Positions 7,658 to 15,636 of a DNA stretch of 37,917 bases are shown in pieces. The notes beneath the pieces are model-generated. The model saw nothing but the letters and a program-made list of their open reading frames with translations, did not search any database and was not told the origin of the DNA. This DNA is from Candidatus Fermentibacterota bacterium (lineage in GTDB: Bacteria > Fermentibacterota > Fermentibacteria > Fermentibacterales > JCC-6). Both the position numbers and the translations under genes were made by a program. The stretch covers positions 1 through 37,917 of the forward strand of contig JAUVIR010000032.1 of assembly GCA_030592645.1 (NCBI GenBank), written 5' to 3'. Each line of letters opens with the position of its first letter. Position 1 is the first letter of the stretch.

Positions 7658-8920
7658 TCAATCGGAATAATCTTCTCCGCTTTGTACCACTTCGCCTCCA
7701 TCGGGGGCAGAAGCATCGGTGTATTCAGTCCTGACAGCTGTAATTCTCCGCACGGGCGCAGCATTCCAGTCATCCCTGTCAAGTATTCTATCGATAACTT
7801 TCCGTCCGGTTCCCGCAGAATTGAAAGCTTCGAAGAACCGCAGTGCCCATGCTTCCGTCTCATCGATTATTCTGTTCCTGTATTTTTCCGACAGACCCAT
7901 GATCCTGTGATGGAAAGGAAGATTCGCTTTCTTGTAATTCCCGGAGTTGCGGGGGAAATCCATGCAGTCCGCCCATGCAACTATATCCTCCCAGAGATCG
8001 ACCGGGATACCTTTATCCGGTCTTTTAACGTAGCTTCCGTTCTCGATCAAGGCATTTCCGCTAACGGGATCCATTTCCAATCCGAACAGAATGTTCTGCC
8101 AGAGTGTCCCCACGTTACCCTTATTGATACCGTATTCCTTGAAATGTCCAACCTTATCAAGCGGAGTGCCGCTTATTCCGTGCTGGGCTATAACGCATCC
8201 GAATTTCGAGATCGCGTCAGCTATTTCACCAGTTCTGGCAAGGTCGATTCCTTCACCTTCACCCTTTGAAGAATCGTAAGTGCCGTGTTTTGAACCGTTG
8301 GAGATAGCCAGAAAATCAGGAAAAACACCCCAGCTGTTGAGCCCTCCTATGAAATACTCAGCCTCCTCTACTGTTGTAATCACACCTGCACCCTTTATTT
8401 CACCTACTTCCACTTCCAGTCCTATGTACTGCGGAATGTGCATAGCAAGGTCACGGGTGAATATCAGATTTTCATAATCATGGTTATGTGATGCATCAAC
8501 CGCTACGGATGTCCATCCCATGGATATCGCACCCGGAACTGTCACAATCGATTCGTCTCTGTCAGCAGATGATTTGATTGCGTAGTGATCCATGTGAAGA
8601 GCGTAAACCATCCCATCGCAGAGGAGGCTTGAGTACTGCATTGCAAACCAGGGCAGATTTCTGAAGTTGACACCGGTGTAAGTCGCTTCCGATTTGGCAA
8701 GCTCCAGAACCACGAAAGAATCAACCTCTCTGGCGGCTTTGAAAATTCCGAGTGCGCTCAGAGGATTGCGAATATTCGCTGCCATTACAATGGCATTTTC
8801 CTCAACAGCGACAGCAGCAATATCCCTCATACTTACCAGAGCACACCTGCTGCGAGGAAGTGCTCTGGTAACATTCAGCGGTCTCAGGTCAAGAAATCGA
8901 CCATACCCTCTTTCATTCAT
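7658..8920 (-). CDS. Class II (zinc) aldolase family protein
   Basis: A 420-residue TIM-barrel protein of the fructose-bisphosphate/tagatose-bisphosphate aldolase class II family. The metal ligands can be placed: MDHY (Asp-His), EVEVGEIKG (Glu), NGSKHGTYD (His) and AQHGISGTP (His plus a phosphate-binding loop). GINKGNVGT matches the family strand GINKVNIDTD, but the Asp is Gly. In many class II aldolases this Asp/Thr segment contacts the phosphate, so substrate choice may differ. It probably joins or splits a ketose phosphate, but I cannot say which. ATG at 8920 follows AAAGGGATT. It appears to be the first gene of the leftward pyr operon; its start lies only 18-45 bases from the divergent potassium-channel gene. 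Confidence 0.82.
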   Translation of the reverse strand: MNERGYGRFLDLRPLNVTRALPRSRCALVSMRDIAAVAVEENAIVMAANIRNPLSALGIFKAAREVDSFVVLELAKSEATYTGVNFRNLPWFAMQYSSLLCDGMVYALHMDHYAIKSSADRDESIVTVPGAISMGWTSVAVDASHNHDYENLIFTRDLAMHIPQYIGLEVEVGEIKGAGVITTVEEAEYFIGGLNSWGVFPDFLAISNGSKHGTYDSSKGEGEGIDLARTGEIADAISKFGCVIAQHGISGTPLDKVGHFKEYGINKGNVGTLWQNILFGLEMDPVSGNALIENGSYVKRPDKGIPVDLWEDIVAWADCMDFPRNSGNYKKANLPFHHRIMGLSEKYRNRIIDETEAWALRFFEAFNSAGTGRKVIDRILDRDDWNAAPVRRITAVRTEYTDASAPDGGEVVQSGEDYSD

Positions 8921-8965
8921 TATTAATCCCTTTCATATTTGACCGAACCGTTCAAGAGTGTTAAT

Positions 8966-10780
8966 ATGCTTGAAACCGCAGACGAGAGGTATGGTAATTT
9001 GGAGAACAGATTCCCCGGAAACAAAACCACAAGAATTCTGCTGGCAGTAATCGTTTTGCTGATTCTGACTATACGGTTCGGTTTTGCCCCGGATTCTCCC
9101 GATATCCGAATTGCAGGAGATATTCTAATTCTGGCTGCGTCACTGCTTTACCTTACCGGAGTTCTGCTGCCGCTGGAAATTAAATCCCTGAAGGATCGCT
9201 TCGGTGAAGAGAAATGGCTGTTTCTTTTTTCATTCATCTATATAGGAGCCCTCGTTACCTTTACCGTCAAAACGATAACTAACGGGAATATTCCTTCTAC
9301 TGCAGTATTCAGCGCTGTAGTTATGATCTCATTCGCATACAGTGTACTATGCTCAGTCAGGGTACTTCTTGCTTCGTTCGGATCATGGGCTCTTGAACAT
9401 CTTTCTGCGTCTGCCATACTCCCGGTATCGTTCGCCATTGTCATAGCGTTCGGCACAGTTATGCTGATGCTTCCCAATTCAACCCCGGAAGGACACATCA
9501 GCTTAGTCGATGCTGCTTTCACATCGACTTCCGCAACATGTGTTACAGGATTGGTAGTTCGTGATACCGCTGTCGATTTCACCCTCTTCGGTCAGGTCAT
9601 TATCCTGATCCTTATTCAGGTCGGCGGTCTTGGCATCATGACCTTCGTAGCTTTCTTCGCGCTCTTCCTCGGACATAATGCGGGGCTGCGTGAATCAACT
9701 TCTCTTACCAGGGTAATGGACAGCGATTTCGTAAATGATCTGAAAAAACTTATGGGATCGATCATCGGCTGGACACTGACCATTGAAACGGTCGGAGCTT
9801 TCATTCTATACATCATCTGGGATGGTCAGCCTGTTAACTGGACTACGAACTTCAAAATATGGCAATCGGTCTTTCACAGCATTTCCGCTTTCTGTAATGC
9901 AGGGTTCAGCCTGAATCCGGTTATGGCAGATGCCTCCAGCGGCTTCTTCAGCAATCCCGTCAATCTTGAGGGATTCGCCCATGTCCCTGGAATCGCCATC
10001 ACCATAGGAACCCTGATAGTACTCGGCGGCATAGGCTTCATGGTTCTAACCACACTCGGAGCCCATATGATGCACAGAATGAAAAGTGGAACCAGCAGGC
10101 GGATGTCCGTTCAGGTTAAGCTCGTACTCTGGATCACAGGAATTCTGATCATCTCCGGAATGGCGCTTTTTCTTATTCTGGAATGGAATAACACTCTTGA
10201 GGGAATGTCTTTCTCCCAGAAGATAGCCAATGCATATCTAGGATCCGTAACTCCAAGAACAGCAGGGTTCAATACCGTTCCCACATCATTCATAACTCCC
10301 GGTATGTTATGGTTCTGTCTCATACTGATGTTCATAGGCGCTTCCCCGGGTGGAACGGGAGGCGGAGTCAAGACAAGTACAGTAGGTGTGCTTTTCATGA
10401 GTGTCATATCTCTGGTAAGGAATAAACCTGCAACTGAAATATGGAAGCGGAAAATCCCTTCACATGACATAAAGAGAACGGCAGCGCTTCTCTTTCTGGG
10501 ATTTCTGGCATTCAGCATATCGGCTGGATCACTGATCATATCGGAGCAGAATACAGCTTCAGAATACGGCACTTTTGATTACATATTTGAAGCAATGAGT
10601 GCCTTCGGCACAGTTGGCCTGTCTACAGGCCCTACTGCTGATTTGACCTGGACGGGAAAGGTAATAATCATACTGACAATGTTCGTCGGCCGGATTGGTC
10701 CCGCTGCACTGGCAGCTGCAACCGGAAGAAAGAACGTTATTCGTTATAATTATCCTGAGACTCGAATCACTATAGGATAG
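8966..10780 (+). CDS. ktrB: TrkH/KtrB-type potassium uptake channel subunit
   Basis: A polytopic membrane protein of the Trk/Ktr/HKT superfamily that conducts K+ into the cell. The four pore-loop filter segments are easy to see: ATCVTGLVV, SAFCNAGFSL, TPRTAGFNT and SAFGTVGLSTG, each with the filter Gly, at roughly residues 190, 310, 430 and 545. The GASPGGTGGG.KTST segment before the last pore is also typical. Extra hydrophobic helices precede the canonical M1 (near residue 130), making this longer than B. subtilis KtrB. The start is uncertain. The frame opens with TTG at 8939 without a ribosome-binding site; ATG at 8966 has a weak AAGAG; TTG at 8999 has a good GAGAGG eight bases upstream. 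ktrA follows 17 bases downstream. Confidence 0.94.
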   Translation: MLETADERYGNLENRFPGNKTTRILLAVIVLLILTIRFGFAPDSPDIRIAGDILILAASLLYLTGVLLPLEIKSLKDRFGEEKWLFLFSFIYIGALVTFTVKTITNGNIPSTAVFSAVVMISFAYSVLCSVRVLLASFGSWALEHLSASAILPVSFAIVIAFGTVMLMLPNSTPEGHISLVDAAFTSTSATCVTGLVVRDTAVDFTLFGQVIILILIQVGGLGIMTFVAFFALFLGHNAGLRESTSLTRVMDSDFVNDLKKLMGSIIGWTLTIETVGAFILYIIWDGQPVNWTTNFKIWQSVFHSISAFCNAGFSLNPVMADASSGFFSNPVNLEGFAHVPGIAITIGTLIVLGGIGFMVLTTLGAHMMHRMKSGTSRRMSVQVKLVLWITGILIISGMALFLILEWNNTLEGMSFSQKIANAYLGSVTPRTAGFNTVPTSFITPGMLWFCLILMFIGASPGGTGGGVKTSTVGVLFMSVISLVRNKPATEIWKRKIPSHDIKRTAALLFLGFLAFSISAGSLIISEQNTASEYGTFDYIFEAMSAFGTVGLSTGPTADLTWTGKVIIILTMFVGRIGPAALAAATGRKNVIRYNYPETRITIG

Positions 10781-10797
10781 AGCGGAGAAGAACAGTT

Positions 10798-11457
10798 TTG
10801 AAGTCACAGAAATTTGCAGTTATCGGTCTTGGTTCTTTCGGGTACAGCCTTGCGACCAAACTTGAGGATCTCGGCGCTGAAGTGCTGGCTATCGACAGAA
10901 GTGAACGGATAATACAGGAAATAAGCAATTCCGTGTCCGCGGCGGTGGCATTCGACTGTACCGATGAGAATATGCTTGAAGCTCATGGCCTCGCTAACAT
11001 GGATCTTGTGATCGTTGCAATAGGTGAGGACTTCGGCTCGAATGTTCTGGTCACCAAGATTCTGAAAGACATGGGGCTTAAGGTTCACAGCAGAGCCACA
11101 AGTAAACGGGAGGCACGCATTCTGAAGGCAGTGGGAGCCGATTTCATCTACACACCAGAGCAGACACAGGGGGTAACCGAAGCAAGACGCCTTACTCTGC
11201 AGGGTGTTGAATCGTACCTTCCTCTTTCAGGAGGAATTGTATTCGCACATGTAGAAGTTAAGGAAGCAATGGTAGGGAGAATGCTTCGGGACCTGGATAT
11301 CAGAAAGATTTTCGGCCTGAACATCGCTTATATAGGTCGGATGACAGAGGATGGAAGAAAATACAGGATACCCAGACCAGACGATGTTTTCAGGGAAGAC
11401 GATCACATTTTCATTATGGGAACCCAGGATGACATAAAAAGGTATCTCCAGAGCTGA
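10798..11457 (+). CDS. ktrA: KtrA/TrkA-type RCK regulatory subunit of K+ uptake
   Basis: A cytosolic 219-residue protein with an RCK_N Rossmann fold starting VIGLGSFGYSLA (GxGxxG, then the acidic end of strand two, AIDRSE) and a C-terminal RCK_C (TrkA_C) domain from about residue 135 (VKEAMVGRMLRDLDI to the end). Family members form octameric rings that gate KtrB/TrkH in response to ATP/ADP or NAD(H), with c-di-AMP binding at RCK_C in some. The single-RCK length is KtrA-like rather than the tandem TrkA of E. coli. TTG start with GGAG about ten bases upstream; same strand and immediate neighbour of ktrB, so one operon. Confidence 0.94.
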   Translation: MKSQKFAVIGLGSFGYSLATKLEDLGAEVLAIDRSERIIQEISNSVSAAVAFDCTDENMLEAHGLANMDLVIVAIGEDFGSNVLVTKILKDMGLKVHSRATSKREARILKAVGADFIYTPEQTQGVTEARRLTLQGVESYLPLSGGIVFAHVEVKEAMVGRMLRDLDIRKIFGLNIAYIGRMTEDGRKYRIPRPDDVFREDDHIFIMGTQDDIKRYLQS

Positions 11458-11469
11458 ACCCGGACTAAC

Positions 11470-12420
11470 TTACTTCTTCCCCATTAACTCACTCAAACCT
11501 GCCGAGTTAAGAGCATGCCTCTGATCCTTGTTAACATCTTTGAAAAGCTTCAGGCAATTCGAAGGATCACCATGTTCCGCTGAAATGGCTTTGATCAGAA
11601 GAATCAGTACACCTGGAAGCCTCTGGGGATCTTCAAATGAGCCCTTCTGCTGCAGCCCTTCGTCGGGGATGAAAACCATATTCGCAAGCACTGGTTTTCC
11701 CTGACGGAGCATTCCGAAAACGTTGACGGACTGCATGAAACAATCGGACCATGTACTGAGAAGAAGCATATACCAGTTATTAAAGGCATTGATAAGAAGT
11801 GATATCTCATCAAGACCAACTCCTGACAGAGCAGCGGTTTTCCCCGGGTAGAAGTATCCTATACCTCCGTTTACCGCTTCATATTCGAGAAACTCCCAGA
11901 CTTCCGGACCGTCAAGAATCTTCTCTGGCATCCAGCCTGTTTCGGCTTCGCCGTCAATAATAGGTATCAAGGTGGTCCTGTTATCCTTGACTACCCTGAT
12001 AAGCCCGGATTTGTCTTTGTTCACAAGTTTCTCGTACAGCTCCATTATCTGTCCTCTGCCCCCGTTCAGTTTTCTCAGAACGGGTTCCTCTGTCCAGCAT
12101 CTCATGAGGTATTTCAACACGTTGTCTTCCAGGAAATAGTAAGACAGGATGAGTTCTGTGATATCATTCTCGAGCCAGTTGATGAAATCACTCAATCCCT
12201 TTACATCACGTCCAATAAATCTGTAAGGTGTTCCATTCTTGATAGCATGGTAGGCAACAGGTCCGTTATCGTTATCGATTCGCCAGTAACCGTCACGGTG
12301 AAGCTCACGACTGGAAAGCGCTCCCCTTGCAAGCTCGCGAAGGTTCAGGTAACGCACTGAAATGTTCTCTATATATATGCTTGAGAACGGTAACACGTCA
12401 GCAATAAGGATATCTTTCAC
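11470..12420 (-). CDS. Uncharacterised cytosolic protein co-transcribed with lepB
   Basis: A 316-residue protein that I do not recognise. It has no signal peptide or membrane helix. The N-terminal part (residues 1-75) mixes short strands with an Arg-rich segment (LRELARGALSSRELHRDGY). Residues 75-150 are helical and Leu-rich. A middle segment ends in GYFYPGKTAALSGVGLDEIS, and the helical tail has NNWYMLLLSTW and DVNKDQRHALN. ATG at 12420 overlaps the lepB stop in ATGA, so translation is coupled to signal peptidase I. It ends twelve bases from ktrA on the other strand, with no obvious terminator. The tight link to lepB hints at an envelope or secretion role, but that is only context. Confidence 0.8.
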   Translation of the reverse strand: MKDILIADVLPFSSIYIENISVRYLNLRELARGALSSRELHRDGYWRIDNDNGPVAYHAIKNGTPYRFIGRDVKGLSDFINWLENDITELILSYYFLEDNVLKYLMRCWTEEPVLRKLNGGRGQIMELYEKLVNKDKSGLIRVVKDNRTTLIPIIDGEAETGWMPEKILDGPEVWEFLEYEAVNGGIGYFYPGKTAALSGVGLDEISLLINAFNNWYMLLLSTWSDCFMQSVNVFGMLRQGKPVLANMVFIPDEGLQQKGSFEDPQRLPGVLILLIKAISAEHGDPSNCLKLFKDVNKDQRHALNSAGLSELMGKK

Positions 12421-13151
12421 CTGATAAGCCTCGCTACCCTTTCAAATCGGGGAAGACCATGCCCCGGAACCCACGACCAGTACGTTACAAGCGCTTCCCC
12501 TTTGATCAGATCAACATTAAGCGCTCCCCACACCCTGCTGTCGCTTGAGTGATCGCGGTTATCCCCCATCATGAATACATGATCCTCCGGAACAACGTAA
12601 GCCAGAACACTGTCTTCAGTTATTATGCAGTTGTTCCTGATCTCCCAGTAGGCAAGATCCTGAACCCTGCCGTACAGTTGATCGAGGCAATCCGGCCACG
12701 ACTGATCAAGAGGACTCGGCCGGAATTCATCCTGATAACAGAGCGCCCAGTTCTCCGAGGGTTCCCCGTTGACATACAAAGTATCACCGCTTACCCTGAC
12801 AGTATCGCCCGAAACAGCGACAAGGCGTTTCACAAAATCCTTCGCCTGACCCACCGGGTACTTGAAGATAAGGATCTCGCCAACTTCAGGAGTACTGGTG
12901 GCGGGCATCAGCAGCCCGAACTCATCACCTCTGAAACTGTGCAGGAGAGGTCTCATTCTGTCCGTCCAGGGTATCTGCTGGCCTTCCTCGACTTTCAGGA
13001 CAAGAAGGTGATCTCCTACGAGCATGGTCCCCTCCATACTGGGGGTGGGGATTCTGAAAGCCTCTATTACATACGGACGGAGAAAACCGAAAAATATTAT
13101 CAGAGCCAGAGTAAGCTGCAGAATCCAGTCCTTGATCTTAGAAACTTTCAA
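12417..13151 (-). CDS. lepB: Signal peptidase I
   Basis: A 244-residue type I signal peptidase that removes Sec/Tat signal peptides at the outer face of the inner membrane. One N-terminal membrane anchor (residues about 9-30) precedes box B FRIPTPSMEGTM with the nucleophile Ser at residue 38. Box D FVKRLVAVSGD has the general-base Lys at about residue 108, and box E is MGDNRDHSSDSR. TTG at 13151 is preceded by GGAGG with only four bases between; it is nevertheless the only start that keeps the anchor intact. With the many secreted proteins in the window, this is a housekeeping secretion component. It leads a two-gene minus operon and is divergent from mscS across 267 bases. Confidence 0.95.
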   Translation of the reverse strand: MKVSKIKDWILQLTLALIIFFGFLRPYVIEAFRIPTPSMEGTMLVGDHLLVLKVEEGQQIPWTDRMRPLLHSFRGDEFGLLMPATSTPEVGEILIFKYPVGQAKDFVKRLVAVSGDTVRVSGDTLYVNGEPSENWALCYQDEFRPSPLDQSWPDCLDQLYGRVQDLAYWEIRNNCIITEDSVLAYVVPEDHVFMMGDNRDHSSDSRVWGALNVDLIKGEALVTYWSWVPGHGLPRFERVARLIR

Positions 13152-13418
13152 GATACCTCCAGTTTATTTCAAGATGGCAAGCCAATGAATTGCACAGACC
13201 GACCATCAATGTCAACAGTTGAAAGAAACCAGAAACCGGTTCTGGCAGCGACTGAAAATAAAGACTTTTTATAATAATGCAATATATTCCATCGGTTCCA
13301 TTGCAGTCTAATGTCTGAACATAACGGAAACTGATGAAGATGTTGACACCGTACATTGACTGTTTCATTGTGCTCCTGGCTGCAAAAGCAATATTAAACC
13401 ACACCGGAGGTACTGGAG
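13152..13418. other. Divergent intergenic region lepB / mscS
   Basis: 267 bases without a gene. I see a small perfect hairpin CCAGAA-ACCGG-TTCTGG (13229-13245), an AT-rich stretch around 13268-13292 that could hold the lepB promoter on the minus strand, a TTGACA box at 13343 for mscS, and the strong mscS ribosome-binding site CCGGAGG. Confidence 0.6.
13343..13371 (+). promoter_or_regulatory. Candidate sigma70-type promoter for mscS-radC
   Basis: TTGACA at 13343-13348, 17 bases, then CATTGT at 13366-13371, about 48 bases before the mscS start. The -35 box is perfect and the -10 box is weak. Confidence 0.35.
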
Positions 13419-14474
13419 ATGACAGATATTCTATCCGATGCTTACAACTATATGGCCGGAGGAATACCTCTTGGCAGGATTGCTGCATCAGTTATTATCG
13501 TACTGATCGCTTTTATTGTAAGAAACATTCTTCGATCACTCCTGCAGAAAACAGGAGAGAAGAAGCTTGGATTCATGGGAGCGCTGGCAAGAGATCTCAT
13601 AAAACCAATGGCATTTCTGGTGATCATCCTTGGGATCTATCTCTCCATCAGAATTCACTCACTGCCCCCTTCCGCGATAGACTGTATACAGAAAGTATTC
13701 TTATTCCTCCTGACCGTTAACGTTCTCTGGCTTCTTATGAGAACAATCGATGCTGTTGCCGAGCAGATGTCTTCGGTAGCGGATGGTACGGAATCAAGGA
13801 TGGACGATCAGCTTGTTCCAATTCTCCGTAAGCTGGCAAAATTCATTCTGGTTGCAATTGGTATAATTTTCTATATGCAGTCCAATGGATATCCTGTAAG
13901 CGGGATACTGGCAGGTATGGGGATAGGAGGACTGGCCATGGCCCTTGCTGCTCAGGATTCGATTTCCGGGATATTTGCCTCGGTTGTGATCTTCCTCGAT
14001 AAACCTTTCATGATCGGTGACTTTGTTGAAGTAAACGGAGTAAGCGGAACGGTCGAAGAGATAGGTATCCGTTCAACTAGAATAAGAACAGTTGAAAAAA
14101 CACTCGTGACCCTCCCCAACAAGGAGATCATGGATTCGAACATCAACAATTATTCCAAGCGCCCCATGCGGAGAACTGCCACAACCATCGGTGTAACTTA
14201 CGATACAACACCTGAGAAAATGAAAGATCTTCTGAAACAGCTTCGCCTGATGCTCAAAGAGTACACGGACGTTGATAACGATAATGTTTATGTAAACTTC
14301 ACTGGTTTCGGTGATTCCTCCCTGGATATCGATATGAAATACTTCATCATGACGATTGACTACAGGAAGTGGCTTAATACAAAGGAAGACATCAATCTGA
14401 TGATAATGCAGATCGTATACGATCTGGGTCTCGATTTCGCTTTCCCTTCAACCACTGTATATCTGGAAAAATGA
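13419..14474 (+). CDS. mscS: Small-conductance mechanosensitive channel, MscS family
   Basis: A 351-residue inner-membrane channel that releases solutes on hypo-osmotic shock. It has four or so membrane helices. The pore helix is typical: GMGIGGLAMALAAQDSISG with alternating Gly/Ala, followed by FLDKPFMIGDFVEV and the beta-domain (VSGTVEEIGIRSTRIRT, LPNKEIMDSNINNYS). The C-terminal mixed domain ends in FPSTTVYLE. The N-terminus is longer than E. coli MscS by one or two helices. ATG at 13419 has CCGGAGG eight bases upstream. The end overlaps radC in ATGA. Confidence 0.95.
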   Translation: MTDILSDAYNYMAGGIPLGRIAASVIIVLIAFIVRNILRSLLQKTGEKKLGFMGALARDLIKPMAFLVIILGIYLSIRIHSLPPSAIDCIQKVFLFLLTVNVLWLLMRTIDAVAEQMSSVADGTESRMDDQLVPILRKLAKFILVAIGIIFYMQSNGYPVSGILAGMGIGGLAMALAAQDSISGIFASVVIFLDKPFMIGDFVEVNGVSGTVEEIGIRSTRIRTVEKTLVTLPNKEIMDSNINNYSKRPMRRTATTIGVTYDTTPEKMKDLLKQLRLMLKEYTDVDNDNVYVNFTGFGDSSLDIDMKYFIMTIDYRKWLNTKEDINLMIMQIVYDLGLDFAFPSTTVYLEK

Positions 14475-15145
14475 CCATCTCAAATAAAGGACACAGAAAA
14501 CGCCTGCGGGATAGATATCTGGGTGGCGGTATAAGAGGGTTCTCAGACCGCGATGCGCTGGAGCTCCTCCTGACGTATGCAGTTCCCAGGAAGGATACGA
14601 AAGAGATCGCACACAGACTGCTGGCTGAATTCGGTTCACTCGGTAACGTGTTCAGGCAGCCGCCTTCCATGCTGCAGCTTGTTAAAGGGATTGGCCCCGC
14701 TGCTTCGGTTCTCATTAACATGGTCACTTCAGTCACGGCAATGTCATTGAAACCCGGAAAGGGCGCACAGATAATGGACAGCCCCTCGAAGGTTAAAGAA
14801 TACCTTGAAACCATGATGGGAACGCTCAGAAAGGAGAAGCTGATCGCTCTTCTTCTGGATTCAAGCAACAGGCTTATCTCCGAGTGTGTACTGGAATTCG
14901 GAACGGTTGACAGGGCCGCAGTTCACCCTCGAAACCTGCTCGAGAAGATAATCGCCACCGGAGCAACTGCGGTGATACTGGTACATAACCATCCGGGGGG
15001 CGCGAAAAAGGCAAGTCAGGAGGACATAAACCTCACAAGAAGATTGAATGATCTGGGCAAGAGCCTCGGATTCAGGGTTCTGGACCACATGATAGTGGCA
15101 GATGGTGAAACCCTGAGCCTCCGGGAAGAGGGACTTTTCAGCTAA
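14471..15145 (+). CDS. radC: RadC/JAB-domain protein
   Basis: A 224-residue RadC family protein: N-terminal helix-hairpin-helix region (residues about 1-95, LLAEFGSLGNVF and VKGIGPAAS) and C-terminal MPN/JAB domain with the zinc motif HNHPGGAKKASQED (HxHPxG then SxxD) and the upstream Glu-containing strand. The old DNA-repair name is not supported by later work; its real role is unknown. Translation is coupled to mscS by a four-base overlap (ATGA). Confidence 0.93.
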   Translation: MTISNKGHRKRLRDRYLGGGIRGFSDRDALELLLTYAVPRKDTKEIAHRLLAEFGSLGNVFRQPPSMLQLVKGIGPAASVLINMVTSVTAMSLKPGKGAQIMDSPSKVKEYLETMMGTLRKEKLIALLLDSSNRLISECVLEFGTVDRAAVHPRNLLEKIIATGATAVILVHNHPGGAKKASQEDINLTRRLNDLGKSLGFRVLDHMIVADGETLSLREEGLFS

Positions 15146-15181
15146 CGTGAAATCAGGTTTCCCTGCAGCGAAAGGAAGAAT

Positions 15182-15628
15182 ATGACAATAAGCATTCCAG
15201 CAGTTCGGGCATACTATCCCGCAAGAACAGGTCTGGCCCGAATTCTCTGCTGGCTTCCAGAATTTGAACTGGAAATAATGATAAACAGGGGCGATGCACC
15301 TTCTGATATAATCGAAGATTTCCCTTCCGGTCTTGAGATAGAAGTTTCAGCAGAAGCTCTTGACGAATACGAGATCAAGCTGGGTTTGCCGCCGGAATCA
15401 ATCTGCAGGGCTTATTCTTACTTCATGGATCGAGGTTCAGTAGATAAGTCTGGTCTTGTTGATGGAGCAAGCCTGGAGAAATTATTGAAACAAGCGCTGT
15501 CAATTCGAACAGGAGGCAATCTGGAAGAAAATCTTGAGCAGGTTTTCTCAAGGGCGGATATTCTCCCAAAACCTGGAATGTCTGATGGTTCTGATCCGAA
15601 TCTGCAGCGGAATTCCTTCCGGGATTAG
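15182..15628 (+). CDS. Uncharacterised 148-aa protein paired with an MBL-fold hydrolase
   Basis: I do not recognise this protein. It is acidic, without signal or membrane segment. The first 60 residues look like a small alpha/beta domain (LARILCWLPEFELEIMI), then helices (ALDEYEIKLGLPPESICRAY) and a low-complexity tail rich in Gly, Ser and Asp that looks disordered. AAAGGAAG precedes the ATG at 15182. Its stop is eight bases from the ATG of the metallo-beta-lactamase gene, so the two are one unit; it may serve as partner or substrate adaptor, which is a guess. Confidence 0.7.
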   Translation: MTISIPAVRAYYPARTGLARILCWLPEFELEIMINRGDAPSDIIEDFPSGLEIEVSAEALDEYEIKLGLPPESICRAYSYFMDRGSVDKSGLVDGASLEKLLKQALSIRTGGNLEENLEQVFSRADILPKPGMSDGSDPNLQRNSFRD

Positions 15629-15636
15629 GAAACACA

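Noticed and set aside
7654..7863. N-terminal extension of pyrC up to 7863
   Set aside because: It overlaps the end of the aldolase-like gene in another frame, and the remaining PyrC from 7653 already has normal length.
13229..13245. Hairpin CCAGAA-ACCGG-TTCTGG in the lepB/mscS region as a terminator
   Set aside because: The six-base stem has no T-run on either strand and lies upstream of divergent genes, where a terminator makes little sense.
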